The notes beneath the pieces are model-generated. The model was not told the DNA's origin, searched no databases, and worked only from the letters and a program-made list of their open reading frames with translations. From NCBI GenBank assembly GCA_017163975.1, contig JAFFSR010000264.1:7669001-7733000 (forward strand): a stretch of DNA of 64,000 nt, read 5' to 3'. The stretch's first letter is position 1, and each line of letters starts with the position of its first letter. This document shows, in pieces, positions 43,513 to 54,800 of the stretch. The DNA comes from Anastatus disparis. Its lineage: Eukaryota; Arthropoda; Insecta; Hymenoptera; Eupelmidae. The translations under genes and the position numbers were made by a program.

Positions 43513-44597
43513 AAAAATATTGCACATAAAACAATGTACAATCATAAAAATATTGCAGTTTATATCACAGTCTATTACTAAACCTAATAATACTAAATAA
43601 GTAAGTCACAACAAAAGAAGTGATATCACAGATACAAAAAGTAGTAAAATACATGCAACAATCCTATGAATAAAAAGTCAGTCACACAATATCTATCAGT
43701 CAAAGTATTAAAAAAAAATTTTTTTAATACAAAATAAAAAATAATGAATAATGCAATAAAATAATAAGCGTATGCAATAGCACAAAATGCAGTCAAAATA
43801 ATAAAAACAAGTAAAGCATTCACTCACTGATCATTCAGCCAATAAATACAATCATACCTTAAGCCTATATACAAGACATCACATTATACTAAATTAACAT
43901 ATTAATAGAAAATTAAATTAAACTCATTCGAGGTCGAGTTGTACTCATTACTCAAGTCATGTCTGTAAATTCGTGCCCAAGGAAACTACTTCTATCAGCG
44001 GAGTTACGAGACCCGTGTATAGAATGAAAAAAATAAACATTATTATTTGATTGCACTTTAGAAATTTGTATTGAATATGATAATTAAAAATTACAATTAT
44101 TTTATAATGTTGAATTTGTTGTTGCTAAAGTCACATTATATTTCACTCTAAGTAACTTATAAAATTAACGTAATATTTTATATAAACTATTGAAACGATA
44201 ATCATGTATTTTAAATTATTTTAAACGATGTGAAAAAAGCTTAGAAAATTATTATAATTAAAAACTTATAAATTTTTATATTATATTATTCAATACAATT
44301 TTAATTGAATTAATTAACTTGATGTCAAAACTTAATTTTATTGAAATTTTATTTAATTCTACAAGTTGTTTGAAAAATTAACTATTATTAATAATTATTT
44401 ATAAAAATTATTCCTATATCAGAATTTCAAGAACTCATTTAATTTGAATTTTTTATTTCATATATTGTGGAATTAGCTTCAGAGTTGAAATTACATTTTT
44501 GTTGAGATGCAATATATTTATAATATGTTATATTAAAATATTTTATCACCTTATATAAAAATCATTTTGTAAGAGCAGAAAAATACTGTGAATAATT
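43513..44597. other. Non-coding AT-rich stretch
   Basis: No supportable feature; the hydrophobic open frame at 43626-43823 is an A/T composition effect. Confidence 0.45.
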
Positions 44598-44833
44598 TTT
44601 TTTTTATTTATTTAGGTCTACCCTAACCTAAAAGGTTAATATAGCCAGACAAATAAAGTACATAATATAGTAGAAAACAATACATGAAATGGAAATTACA
44701 ATGCTAGATTACAATCATTTAAAAATTTTATCAAAATCGTAATAATTTTAGAGTTTAAGTTCTTTAGGATAACATTCAGTCTCTTGCTGATATAAATCTT
44801 ATTCAATTTAAATTCTTCAAACGTTTTTTCACG

Positions 44834-45109
44834 TTATAGATTAAAAATTTGACACTTCCTAAAGATATGTTCAGCATCTTGATTATCATGACCACATACG
44901 CAGGCGGCGGAGTTAACAAGATTTTCTCTTAATAAAGATAAAGCTGCACTGTAGTGGTCGGTTCTTAACCGGATTATAGAAACTATGGCTCTTCTGTTGA
45001 GATTTTCACTTTTGGACCAAGGAAATCTTCTGTTGTCATAAAAATTTTGAAAGTATTTGATGCCTTTAAAGGTTTTTAATTGTAGCATAATTTGATTATG
45101 GTTATCCAT
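44834..45109 (-). pseudogene. LINE C-terminal zinc-knuckle segment
   Basis: Open segment with RRAIVSIIRLRTDHYSAALS and a CVCGHDNQDAEHIFRKC knuckle (C-x-C-x8-H-x4-C), standard at the C-terminus of LINE ORF2 after RNase H. Confidence 0.82.
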
Positions 45110-45286
45110 GGCTTGGCTTTTCTAAATGGTTTTAAAATCGAAATACAGAATTAAAAATTTTCCTGGTGAGATCTTTGTGGCACACCTTGCATAATGGTCT
45201 GCTAGTTCGTTTCCTGCAATTCCGATATGTGCTGGAATCCAAACCAATCGTAACAGAATTAAGATATTACTATTTTTATTTATTTT

Positions 45287-45739
45287 TCAGATTTCGTTCT
45301 TGGCTTCAGCAATTAAAGGATGTCTGAGAGACGACAGTTTAAGGCTCCGTAAGGCTAGAAGAATACTTTGAGAATCCGAAAAGATAATATGTTTGTTGAT
45401 CTCTTTAATAATCAGGTCAAGGGCAGAATTTATTGTGAGAGCTTCAGCAGTAAAGATGGAACTATTAATACTAGAGTTGATGACAACTTGGGAATCTTCT
45501 GTGACACAGGCAGACCCGACGGATAAAGAATCTTTGGTTTTACTACCATCTGTGAAGTATTTAACTACGCTCACTTCAAAATAATGACTATCAAAAAAAA
45601 GACCTGGATTACTGGATTTACTGAAGAAATTCCCCAGCTCAAAATTGACTTGAGAACAAAAACGAATAGAGTCATAATTGTTACCATAGACATCATCGAT
45701 TTTGCAAACATATATAATTTCGTCAGTGATAGTGATCAC
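45287..45739 (-). pseudogene. LINE RNase H domain
   Basis: YFTDGSKTK (Asp), FTAEALTINSAL (Glu) and IIFSDSQSILLAL (Asp) give the RNase H acidic residues. Open across 150 codons but separated from RT by frameshifts and two MITEs. Confidence 0.85.
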
Positions 45740-45890
45740 CTTATTAATACACTCCGTAATTAATCTTTTTCTTTTAAGCTTAGATCTTTTGTGCTTGATG
45801 TAGAAATGCCGAATGTTTTTGTGTGCTAAATTTGACTCGTTGGAGAGAGTCTCAACTATATAATTACAATCTAGGTAGAATGCTCTGTCC

Positions 45891-46288
45891 TTAAGGGGAC
45901 GCTGTATCTCTCTATCCTTTTCTAATTGAAAAATGTAATTTTTTGGAAAATCTAGTGATTATTGATAGAAATTAAGACTTGTCCGCTACTTGTTTAGTAA
46001 AAATGAATATTTTCTCTGATGAGGACCAATTAATTTTGTTGCTTTTTTTTCAAGTAAAGTTTGACATACTTAAATAACGTATTCTCTAGCCTAACTTAGG
46101 ATTTTTTAAGTATGTCAAACTTTACTTGAAAAAAAAGTAACAAAATTAATTGGTCCTCATCAGAGAAAATATTCATTTTTACTAAATAAGTAGCGGACAA
46201 GTCTTAATTTCTATCAATAATCACTAGATTTTCCAAAAAATTACATTTTTTAATTAGTAAAGGATAGAGAGATACAGCGTCCTCTTAA
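45891..46288. mobile_element. TTAA-flanked palindromic MITE, GAGGACGC family, inside the LINE
   Basis: TTAAGGGGACGCTGTATCTC at the left mirrored by GATACAGCGTCCTCTTAA at 46288. Arms pair nearly end to end (AAGTAAAGTTTGACATACTT and complement). Same family as 35919-36314. Confidence 0.93.
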
Positions 46289-46359
46289 TGGATGTGATTT
46301 TAGGCTACGCCAAGACAACGTTTTTTGGAGTGTAAATTCTGTAACGCATAGCAGTACTT

Positions 46360-47022
46360 ACAAGGAGAGTGTTTCACCTTCGGGTGACCGTTTTTGCTCA
46401 AATTTTGGGAATGTTTTCTGGATGCAGAAATATGAAGAAAGTCAAAATTTTAGAAGCCAGCGCTCAATCTTTCCCTAGTTACAAGCCATTGAAGAAAATC
46501 ACTAAAAAAGTTACTAGTTTTTCAAACGCTTATAGTTCCGCAGTATTATTAACTAGAAGCTCAAACCTTTTTTTAAATAAAATCTGAACTAAACTACTTT
46601 CGAAATAGCAGTTATAGCATATCGAAATATTATTTTTTCCTAAAGTTATAGAGTAATAAAGATTGAACCCAATTTTAGCTTTTATTATTCATTACTGTTT
46701 TAAACAAAAAAATAAGGTCCAATCTTTATTAAGCTCTAACTTTGGGAAAAAATAATATTTCGAGATGCTATTGGTGTTATTTCAAAAGGATTTGAGCTCA
46801 ACTTTTATTAAAAAAAGGTATAAGCTTCTAACTAACAATGATAAGATACTATAAACGTTTGAAAATTCAGTGACTTTTTAAGTGATTTTCTTCAATGGCT
46901 TGTAACTAGGGAAATATTGAGCATTGGCCTCTAAAATTTTGGCTTCCTTTATGTTTCTGTATTCAGAAAACATTCCCAAAATTTGAGCAAAATTGGTGAC
47001 CCGAAGATGAAACACTTTCCTC
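46360..47022. mobile_element. Foldback MITE with AAGGAGAGTGTTTCA ends, inside the LINE
   Basis: Left AAGGAGAGTGTTTCACCTTC mirrors the right GAAGATGAAACACTTTCCTC; CTCAAATTTTGGGAATGTTT is mirrored at about 46970-46990. Arms of about 320 bp around a centre near 46690. The ORF at 46369 is arm sequence. Related to the decayed element at 39410-40110. Confidence 0.9.
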
Positions 47023-47384
47023 GTTAGAGCTGCATATTGAAAGTTTTCAATGATGTTGGCAGTAGTCTTAGGATAATAAATAAAGACACCATAATCAATG
47101 ACTAAACCTAATCAAGTAACTTTTGTATAAAGTAAGCAATGACTCTGGATGAGAACCCCACCAAGTTCCACAAATGTATTTTAAAATTTTGTGAGGTCTT
47201 TGGCATCTAGTGGCCATGTCTTTGATGTGTAGTTTGAAAATGAGCTCATAATCAAATATGATTCTGAGAAATTTTGTGGCTTCGATGGATTTAATTTTGA
47301 GACCATTAACGATAATTGACGTATTGCCTGGTGGTATGTTTTTGTTGTTAAAATTGATAAGCTTAGTTTTTTTAAAGGTTGATA

Positions 47385-48188
47385 CTAGTCCCAGATGTGA
47401 AAGATTAGTGCGTATGATTTTAACACTTTTTCTAAAAGTCTTTTGACTCTAGAAGAGGGGAGTATATTGGTGTATAGAGCATCATCATTTGCGAACTGAG
47501 AAACTTGGACAAATTTGGATAAATTATCTGTTATGCTGGCAACATATATCAGATATAGCAACGGGCTCAAAACTTCTCCTTGAGGTATTCCTCTGTGTGA
47601 ATAACACGGCTCATCGAGATTAAACTCTATGTAAATGGAACGCTGAAATGTAAGATGTTGTACCAGTTTTATAAACGAAGAAGTGCAGATAATTTTAATT
47701 AGTCTATTTAGGAGTATTAGTGAGTCAACGTTGTCAAAGATTCCTTGTACGTCTAGGAAGGTAGCTAGTGTACATCTTCACCTTAAAAATCCATCCTCAA
47801 TATATAAGGTCAAATTGGCAAGATCGTCATAACAAGATCGTCCCTTTCTAAAACCCGAATTGGACTTTTGTAGGATGGAGTTATGCTTGCAGAACCGTTG
47901 AAGCCTATTTTTAGCCATAAGCTCAAAGATTTTACATAGACAGAAAGTCATAGCTATAGGTCTGAGACCTGATCCACCAGGTTTATCAATAAAATGAACA
48001 AAAGAAGATTGCCAGCTGGAAGGGAATTGTGAGGTCAGATGAATTTGGTTAAAAATGTCCAATAATTTCAATCTGTACTTCATAGGAATGTTTAACAAAA
48101 TAAAATAGTCAATCGAGACCGCACCCAGAATGCTTATTCCTAGATTGGAGAGCTGCGTTAAATTCAGAAAAATCAAACGGAGCATCAA
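47385..48188 (-). pseudogene. LINE reverse transcriptase domain
   Basis: From the right: FVHFIDKPGGSGLRPIAMTF, KIFELMAKNRLQRFCKHN, SGFRKGRSCYDDL, FLDVQGIFDNV (first Asp), HRGIPQGEVLSPLLYLIYVA and FANDDALY, where the usual FADD has its first Asp changed to Asn. A frameshift near 47775 separates the two halves. Dead enzyme. Confidence 0.87.
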
Positions 48189-48545
48189 AAATTAAATCTT
48201 ATGTAGTAGAAAAATTAAGTGTATGTTGTCCATTTTAATCTGTGATGACCCGTGAACCGTGTGAGGAGCTATTTTATTAAGTAGAGATGTAGCTTATAAT
48301 TTAAAGAGAGATTTATCATGTTTGGGCTTAGAAATCTTAACCCATTTGTTTTTGAAGATTTTGGTTTTATTTCATACATATGTGAAGTAAGTCCTAAAGT
48401 CAATGGTTTTAACAAACTTTCTGTAACTGGATATTTCCTTTTTTCTATAGGTTTTCCGAAGATTTTTATCGGCTTCCCGATATTTCAGATAGTCTTGCGG
48501 CAGATCAGAATATTCCAATTTTTCGTAGTTAGCTTTACGAAGTCT

Positions 48546-49238
48546 TCATAGTTTATCGCATTCATTATCCCACCACGGAACTGGGTTGCGATACTGTGTG
48601 TCTGTTACCTTTTTTTCATTGAGAGTGTTAGCTATAACCTCAGATTTAACATATTGAACCCGACAGTTGTATTTTTTGATAGCTGTTGAATTTAGACAGT
48701 CTGTTTCAAAAAATTTGTAAAAAGAGTTTTCTAGGTTGTAGCAGCATTTTGACCAATTAGTTTTTTTGGTATGGATTTTGAAAGTTTTCCTTTGATAAAT
48801 GCTTTTGTCAAATTGGATTGTTATGGGATAAAGATCCAAACCACAAGGTTCATAAAAAATTAAGTAAAGTATGTGATCAGCCATGTTAAGAGAAGAAATA
48901 ATAAGGTTGATATTTGATTTCTTCTTTCTACCGACATCTATATGTGTGTCAGACCTAATATTATGAATAATGAGTCTGTTTGCATCTAAGGCCGATAAAA
49001 GATTTCTCCCATCTCCATTAATATGATCACAGTTCCAATTTGAATTGTGAGAGTTAAAGTCATCTACTAGTGTACATTGTTCCTGGCTGATATACTGAAA
49101 ACTCAGGATTGCATTCCATTCATTTAAAGTAGGATGAGTCTGAGAAGGTTTACAGCATGTAACTATATTTAAGCTATGCTCATTATTTTTTATACTGATA
49201 CCACCAAGCTCTAAGTCAGAGTCAGGTACAGGAAGGTT
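48546..49238 (-). pseudogene. LINE endonuclease domain, 5' truncated by a foldback
   Basis: Starts abruptly after the foldback boundary (RDNLPVPDSDLELGGISIKN). Contains DDFNSHNSNWNC (family GDFNAHH.WG, first Gly changed), GRNLLSALDANRLIIHN and a degraded S-x-I-N-L region (family SxxDL), then the linker WWDNECDKL ending in a stop at 48546. Codons before about 49240 in the same open frame come from the foldback and are not LINE. Confidence 0.82.
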
Positions 49239-50935
49239 GTCCCTGTTGAAAATAATGACGTCTTTCCAGTACGTCTTTGAAAGATGTCTTTGAAGACGTC
49301 TTTGAAGACGTCTTTGGACGTGTCTTAGAGTGGAACAAAATAAGACGTCATTTTTCAATGTTCAGGAAATATAGTAACCAAATTACGTCTTTTTTATAAG
49401 TAAAATAATTTCAATGACGTATTTTTTCAATAAACATTCATAGTAAAAGACGTAAATTTTCAAAAAAAATTTTTTTTTTTAAACGAATGACGTCTTTTCT
49501 GTTGAAAATAATTACGTCCTTCTAAGACGTCTTTGAAAGACATCTTTGAAAGACGTCTTTGAAGACGAAAAACATTGGAACCAAAAAAGACGTGACGTTT
49601 TTCCAATGTTTAGAAAAGTTATTCAACAAATGAAGTCTTTTTATTATTTCAAAGACGTATTTTTTTTAATAAAAATACGTCTTTTCTTACGAATTTTTAT
49701 TAAAAAAATGTCTTTTCTTACGAATTTTTATTTAAAAAATACGTCTTTAAAATTATAAAAAGACGTATTTTTATTAAAAAAAATACGTCTTTGAAAATAT
49801 AAAAAGACGTTATTTGTTAAATAGCTTTTATAAACATTGGAAAAATGACGTCTTTTTTGTTCGAATTTCAGACACAACCCAAAACGTCTTTCAGAGACTT
49901 TATTTTCTCCGAATTTATGAAAAAATAACGTCATTTTTCATGAATTGTGTCATTGAAAAATAACTTTACATGATAATCATTTTCCATTTAAAGGAAAAAA
50001 CAAAAACGATGTTAACCTCGCAGTTTCAACTCTTCGAAAAACGAAGAGCATTTGCTATTGAACTGAGAGCGTTCCTGCCTTATATATCTGCGTCTTTGAA
50101 ATTTGTATAAAGGATCGCAAAACTTGAAAATCGCCACCTAGTGACTTACAATCGAATTGATGGTTGATTGCGTCAATTTAATTTTAACTCACCAGGTGGC
50201 GATTTTCAAGTTTTGCGATGCCTTATACAAATTTCAAAGACGCAGATATATAAGGCCAGAACGCTCTTAGTTCAATCGCAAATGCTCTTCGTTTTTCGAA
50301 GAGTTGAAACTACGAGGTTAACCTCGTTTTTGTTTTTTCGTTTAAATGGAAAATGGTTATCATGTAAAGTCATTTTTCTATGACATAATTCATGAAAAAT
50401 GACGTTATTTTTTCCTAAATTTGGAGAAAATGACGTTTTTGAAGACGTCTTTGGTTGTGCCTTAAATTGGAACAAAAAGACGTTATTTTCCTAATGTTTA
50501 GAAAAGCTATTTAACAAATAACGTCTTTTTATAATATCAAAGACGTATTTTTTAAATAAAAATTCGTCATTTTTACTAAAAAAAATACGTCTTTGAAATC
50601 ATAAGAAGACGTCATTTGTTGAATAACTTTTCTAAACATTGGAAAATTGACGTCTTTTTTGGTTCTAATCTAAGACACGACCAAAGACGTCTTAGAAAGA
50701 CGTCATTATTTTCAACAGGGAAGACGTCATTCGTTTTAAAAAAAGAATTTTTTTTTGAAAATTTACGTCTTTTACTATGAGTATTTATTGGAAAAATACG
50801 TCTTTAAAATTATTTTACTTATAAAAAAGACGTAATTTGGTTACTATATTTCCGGAACATCAAAAAAATGACGTCTTATTTTGTTCCAATCTAAGACACG
50901 ACCAAAGACGTCTTCAAAGACGTCTTCATTGATGA
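49239..50935. mobile_element. 1.7-kb foldback element rich in GACGTC / ACGTCTTT repeats
   Basis: Long imperfect palindrome centred near 50165. The central arms pair well (GGTGGCGATTTTCAAGTTTT and complement; CGAGGTTAACCTCGTTTTTG region). Outer arms consist of many AAGACGTCTTTGAAGACGTC-like words. CCCTGTTGAAAATAATGACG occurs at the left edge (49239) and the same phrase, inverted, at about 50702-50721; an imperfect copy is at 49499, as if one copy inserted in another. Open frames in it are arm shadows. It interrupts the LINE. Confidence 0.9.
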
Positions 50936-51041
50936 CATCATAATCTTAGATTATTTTTTCTATTTCATGTTTTCTAGCAAAAAGACTTCTTAACTTGCAA
51001 TAAAAAATTTATATATTATTTTTTTTTAATTCCCATAAAAT

Positions 51042-51081
<40 letters not shown>
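51042..51081. repeat. (TA)n microsatellite
   Basis: Pure AT dinucleotide run of about 40 bases. Confidence 0.95.
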
Positions 51082-51085
<4 letters not shown>

Positions 51086-51221
51086 TGAATGAATTTTATT
51101 ACTCCATATTGAAATTCCCAAGTTTGTCAAGTCCTTTATTTAGTTTCTTAAGTAGCAATTTAAGTATATTTTTAAGATTGTCATCAAGTATTTTGGCTTC
51201 AACAATAGTCAACCAATCGAT

Positions 51222-51717
51222 TCAAGCTATAGTATCTGGCGTAAGCTCTTTACTAATAGAAATCACATCTCTTTGGTATTGAACTTTACAAAGAAAGTTT
51301 TTAAGCTGTTCAAAATTCATGACATTTAAAAAACTTTCAAGATCAAACATAAATTTGACGAAAGCTAGAGAAACTTCAAGATCATCATCAAGATTATCTG
51401 TTTCACTCACTTCACTGTTATCACTGGCCTCGGCATTGTTAAGAATTTCGTCCTGATCTGTTTTTATTTTTTTACTTAGTTTTTTAGTTTTTTTGTACGT
51501 ACTGGTGGGTTTTTTAAAACGATCCGCTGCCTTGACCTTATTTTTATCCACTATAATAATAAACGAGCTGGATCTAAAAGAGAAGTTTAACAGCCTTTTG
51601 GGGTTAGTTTCACATTCTATATACTCGTCTTGAGAAGCAATGATTGGACTGCTAATTTCTTGGGTAGGTAAAGTTGGGGCTTTATAAGTTCTCCTGAAGC
51701 TATCAAAAAATATGGCT
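51222..51717 (-). pseudogene. Possible ORF1 (gag-like) remnant of the LINE
   Basis: Open minus-strand frame from a TGA at about 51718 to a stop at 51222. Basic, lysine-rich middle (KKTKKLSKKIKTDQDE), acidic Ser/Glu/Asp segment, then a helical C-terminal part (LESFLNVMNFEQLKNFLCKV). It lies upstream, on the same strand, of the LINE endonuclease and just beyond the foldback, where ORF1 of a LINE would be; the C-terminal part also looks like insect LINE ORF1 ends. No CCHC seen. Assignment is inference from position. Confidence 0.45.
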
Positions 51718-51835
51718 CATGGAGTAGAGATGGAGAATAGCAGTAGCCGAGGAATCAAAATGCCTTAATAAAAACCAAGATAGCCTACAAAATATCTTAC
51801 AAAATCATATGCAAATTAACCAAGATTCTACAGTT

Positions 51836-54800
51836 TCCGTCTATCTGCTGCTTCCATCTCTCCAAATTTATCTCCATCTCTACGTATCCGTCTCCGTTTC
51901 CCCATCTCCGTCTGTCTGTCTTAGTCTCTCCGTCTCCGTCTCTCCACCTTTGTCTCTCCCTCTCCGTCTGTGAGTCTCCGTTTCTCCCTCTCTGTCTCTC
52001 CATTTCCATCCATCCGTTTCTCCGTTTCCGTCTCCGTTTCTCCGTCTCCGTCTCCATCTCCGTTTCTCCGTCACCATCTCTCCAACTCCGTCTCTCCGAC
52101 TCCATCTCTCCGTTTCTGTCTCTCCGCCTCTGTCACTCCATCTTCGTCTCTCCGCCTTTCCGTTACAGCGTCTTCGTTTCGTTGCCTCCATCTGTCTGTC
52201 TCAGTATCTCCGTCTCCGTCTCTCCGTCTCTCTGCCTCCGTCTATCCGTCTCCATCTCTCCGTCTTTCCGTTACAGCGTCTTCGTTTCTCTGCCTCCATC
52301 TGTCTGTCTCTCCGTCTATATGTCTTAGTTTCTCCGTCCCTTGGTCTCCGTCTCTCCCTCTCCATCTCTGTCTCTTCGTCTCCATCTCCGTCTCTCCGTC
52401 TCCATCTCCGTCTCTCTGTCTCCGTCTCCGTCTCTCCGTCTCTGTCTCTCCATCTTCGTCTCTCCGTCTATCTGTCTCCGTCTATAGTTCTCCGTCTTTC
52501 CGTTCCTGTTTCTCTGTCTTAGTCTCTCCGGTTCTTCGTCTCCGTCATCGTCTATCCATCTCCCCGTCTTCGTCTCTCCACCTCTGTCTGTCTGTCTTCG
52601 TCTCTTCGTTTTCGTCTCACTGTCTCTGTTTTTCTGTCTCCGTCTGTCTCTCTCAGTATCTCTGTCTCCATCTGTCAGTCTCTGTTTCTCCGACTCCGTC
52701 TCTCCATCTCTGTCTCTTCGTCTCCGTCTCTCCGACTATGTCTCCGTCTCCGTCTTTCCGTCTGTCTGTCTCCGTCTCCGAGTTTCTGTTTTCCGTCTTC
52801 TTTTCTTGGTCTCCGTCTCTCCGTCTCTTCATCTTCATTCCTCCGTCTCCGTTTCCGTCTTTTTAACACTGTCTATCCGTCTTTTCGTCTTTGTCTCTCC
52901 GTCTGTCTGTCTCTGTTCCTCCGTATCCGGAGGGACGGAGACAGACAGATGGAACAAATGAAAGAAGAATTTCTTTCTTCTTTCATTTGTCTGCATCTCT
53001 TCGTCTCCATCTCTGTCTCTTCGTTACTGGCTGTCTGTTTCTCCGTCTCTGTTTGTCCGTCTTCGTCTCTTTGTTATCGTCTCACTGTCTCCGTTTCTCT
53101 GTGTCTGTCTGTCTCTCTCAGTCTCTCCGTGTTCGTCTGTCCATCTACGTTTCTCCGTTTACGTCTCTCCATCTCTGTCTCTTTATCTCCATCTCTGTCT
53201 CCGCCTCTGTCTCTCCGTCTCTGTCTCCGTCTTTCCGTCTCTGTCTCTCCATCTTCGTCTCTCCGTCTATCTGTCTCTGTCTATAGTTCTCCGTCTTTCC
53301 GTTCCTGTTTCTCTGTCTTAGTCTCTCCGTCTTCACCTCTCCGTCTCTGTCTCACCGTCTCCGTTTTGGAGTCTCCGTCTCTGTCTCTCCGTCTCCGTTT
53401 TGGAGTCTCCGTCTGCGTGTCTCCGTCTCCGTCTCCATCTCTTCGTCTCCGTCCATCTATGTCCGTTTCTTTGTCTCTGTTTCCGTCTATCCGTCTCCCC
53501 GTTTTCGTCTCTTCGCCTTTGCCTGTCCGTCTTCGTCTCTTCGTTTTCGTCTTACTGTCTCCGTTTCTCCATCTCTGTCTCTACGCCTTCGCCTCTTCGT
53601 CTCCATCTGTCAGTCTCCATTTCTCCGTCTCCGTCTCATTATCTCTGTCTCTTCGTCTCCATCTCTCTGTCTTTGCCTTTTAGTCTCTGTCCCTTAGTCT
53701 CCGTCTTTTCGTCTCTTTCTCTCGATCTCCGTCTCCCCATCAGTCTGTCTCCATCTCTCAGTCTCTGTTTTTCCGTCTTCTTCCTTTCGTTTTCGTCTCT
53801 GTCTCTCCTGCTTTGTCTCTCTGTCTCCGTCTCTAAGTCTCCATTTCTCCTTCTTCATTTCAGTCTTTTCTTCACTGTCTCTCCGTCTTTTTGACTTTGT
53901 TTCTCCATCCCTTCGTATCCGTCTCTCCGTCTCCGTCTCCCTGTCTCCGTTTCTTCGTCCATCAGTCTCCGTTTCCCTCTCTTTGTCTCTCCGTCACCGT
54001 CTCCCTCTCTCTATTTCTCCGTCCGTCAGTCTTTGATACCCTGTCTCCGTCTCTCCGACTCTGTCTCTTCGTTTCCGTTTCTTTGTCTCCGTCTCCACCT
54101 CTTCGTTTCCGTCTCTCCATTACAGTCTCTCAGCCTTTATCTCTTTGTCTTCGTCACTTCACCTTTGTTTCTCTGTCTGAGTCTCTTTGTTTTCGTATCT
54201 CCGTCACTGTTTCACCGTAGCTTTGTCTTTGTCGCTCCGTTTTTTCGTCTCTGTCTCTCATTCTCCGTTTTTTTGCCTCTGTCTTTCCATCTCCGTCTCT
54301 CCGTCTGTCTGTCTCCGTCTCTCCGTCTCCGTTTTCCCGTTCCCATCTCTCTGTCTTTATCTCTCTGTCTCCGTCTCTTCGCCTTTGTCTGTTCGTATTC
54401 GTCTCTCTGTCCCCGTTTCTTTGTCTCCGTCTGTCAGTCTCCGTTTCTCCATCTCTGTCTCTCCATCTCTGTCTCTTCGTCTCTGTTTCTCCTTCGCCGT
54501 CTTTCCGTTTCTTTGTCTCCGTCTTTCCATCTCTGACTCCGTCTCTCAAACATCATCTCTCTGTCTCTGTCTTTTTGTCTCTGTCTCTCAGTCTCCGTCT
54601 TATCTCCTCTGTCTCTCTGTCTCCGTCTCTGTCTCTTTGTCTCCGTCTCTCCGTCTCTGTCTCTCCGTTTTCGTTTTAGAGTCTCCATCTGCGTGTCTTC
54701 GTCTATCCGTCTCCGGTTCTTCGTCTCCGTCTTCGTCTATCCATCTCCCCGTCTTCGTCTCTCCACCTCTGTCTGTCTGTCTTCGTCTCTTCGTTTTCGT

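Larger units (their letters stand above)
44598..49238 (-). mobile_element. LINE (non-LTR retrotransposon) with EN, RT and RNase H, degenerate
   Basis: Minus strand. Domain order from the right: apurinic-type endonuclease (49238-48546), RT (48188-47385), RNase H (45739-45287), C-terminal CCHC (about 44865-44920), and a poly(A)-like end at about 44598. This order fits RNase H-bearing LINEs near the Jockey/I/LOA groups; I cannot fix the clade. Two MITEs (45891-46288, 46360-47022) sit between RT and RNase H, and a foldback at 49239 cuts into the start of the EN. Many frameshifts. Confidence 0.88.

Noticed and set aside
43626..43823. 65-codon hydrophobic ORF resembling a small membrane protein
   Set aside because: A/T-run composition on AT-rich DNA; no homology or neighbouring gene.
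49546..50475. Open frames in the GACGTC foldback
   Set aside because: They mirror each other across the palindrome; arm sequence only.
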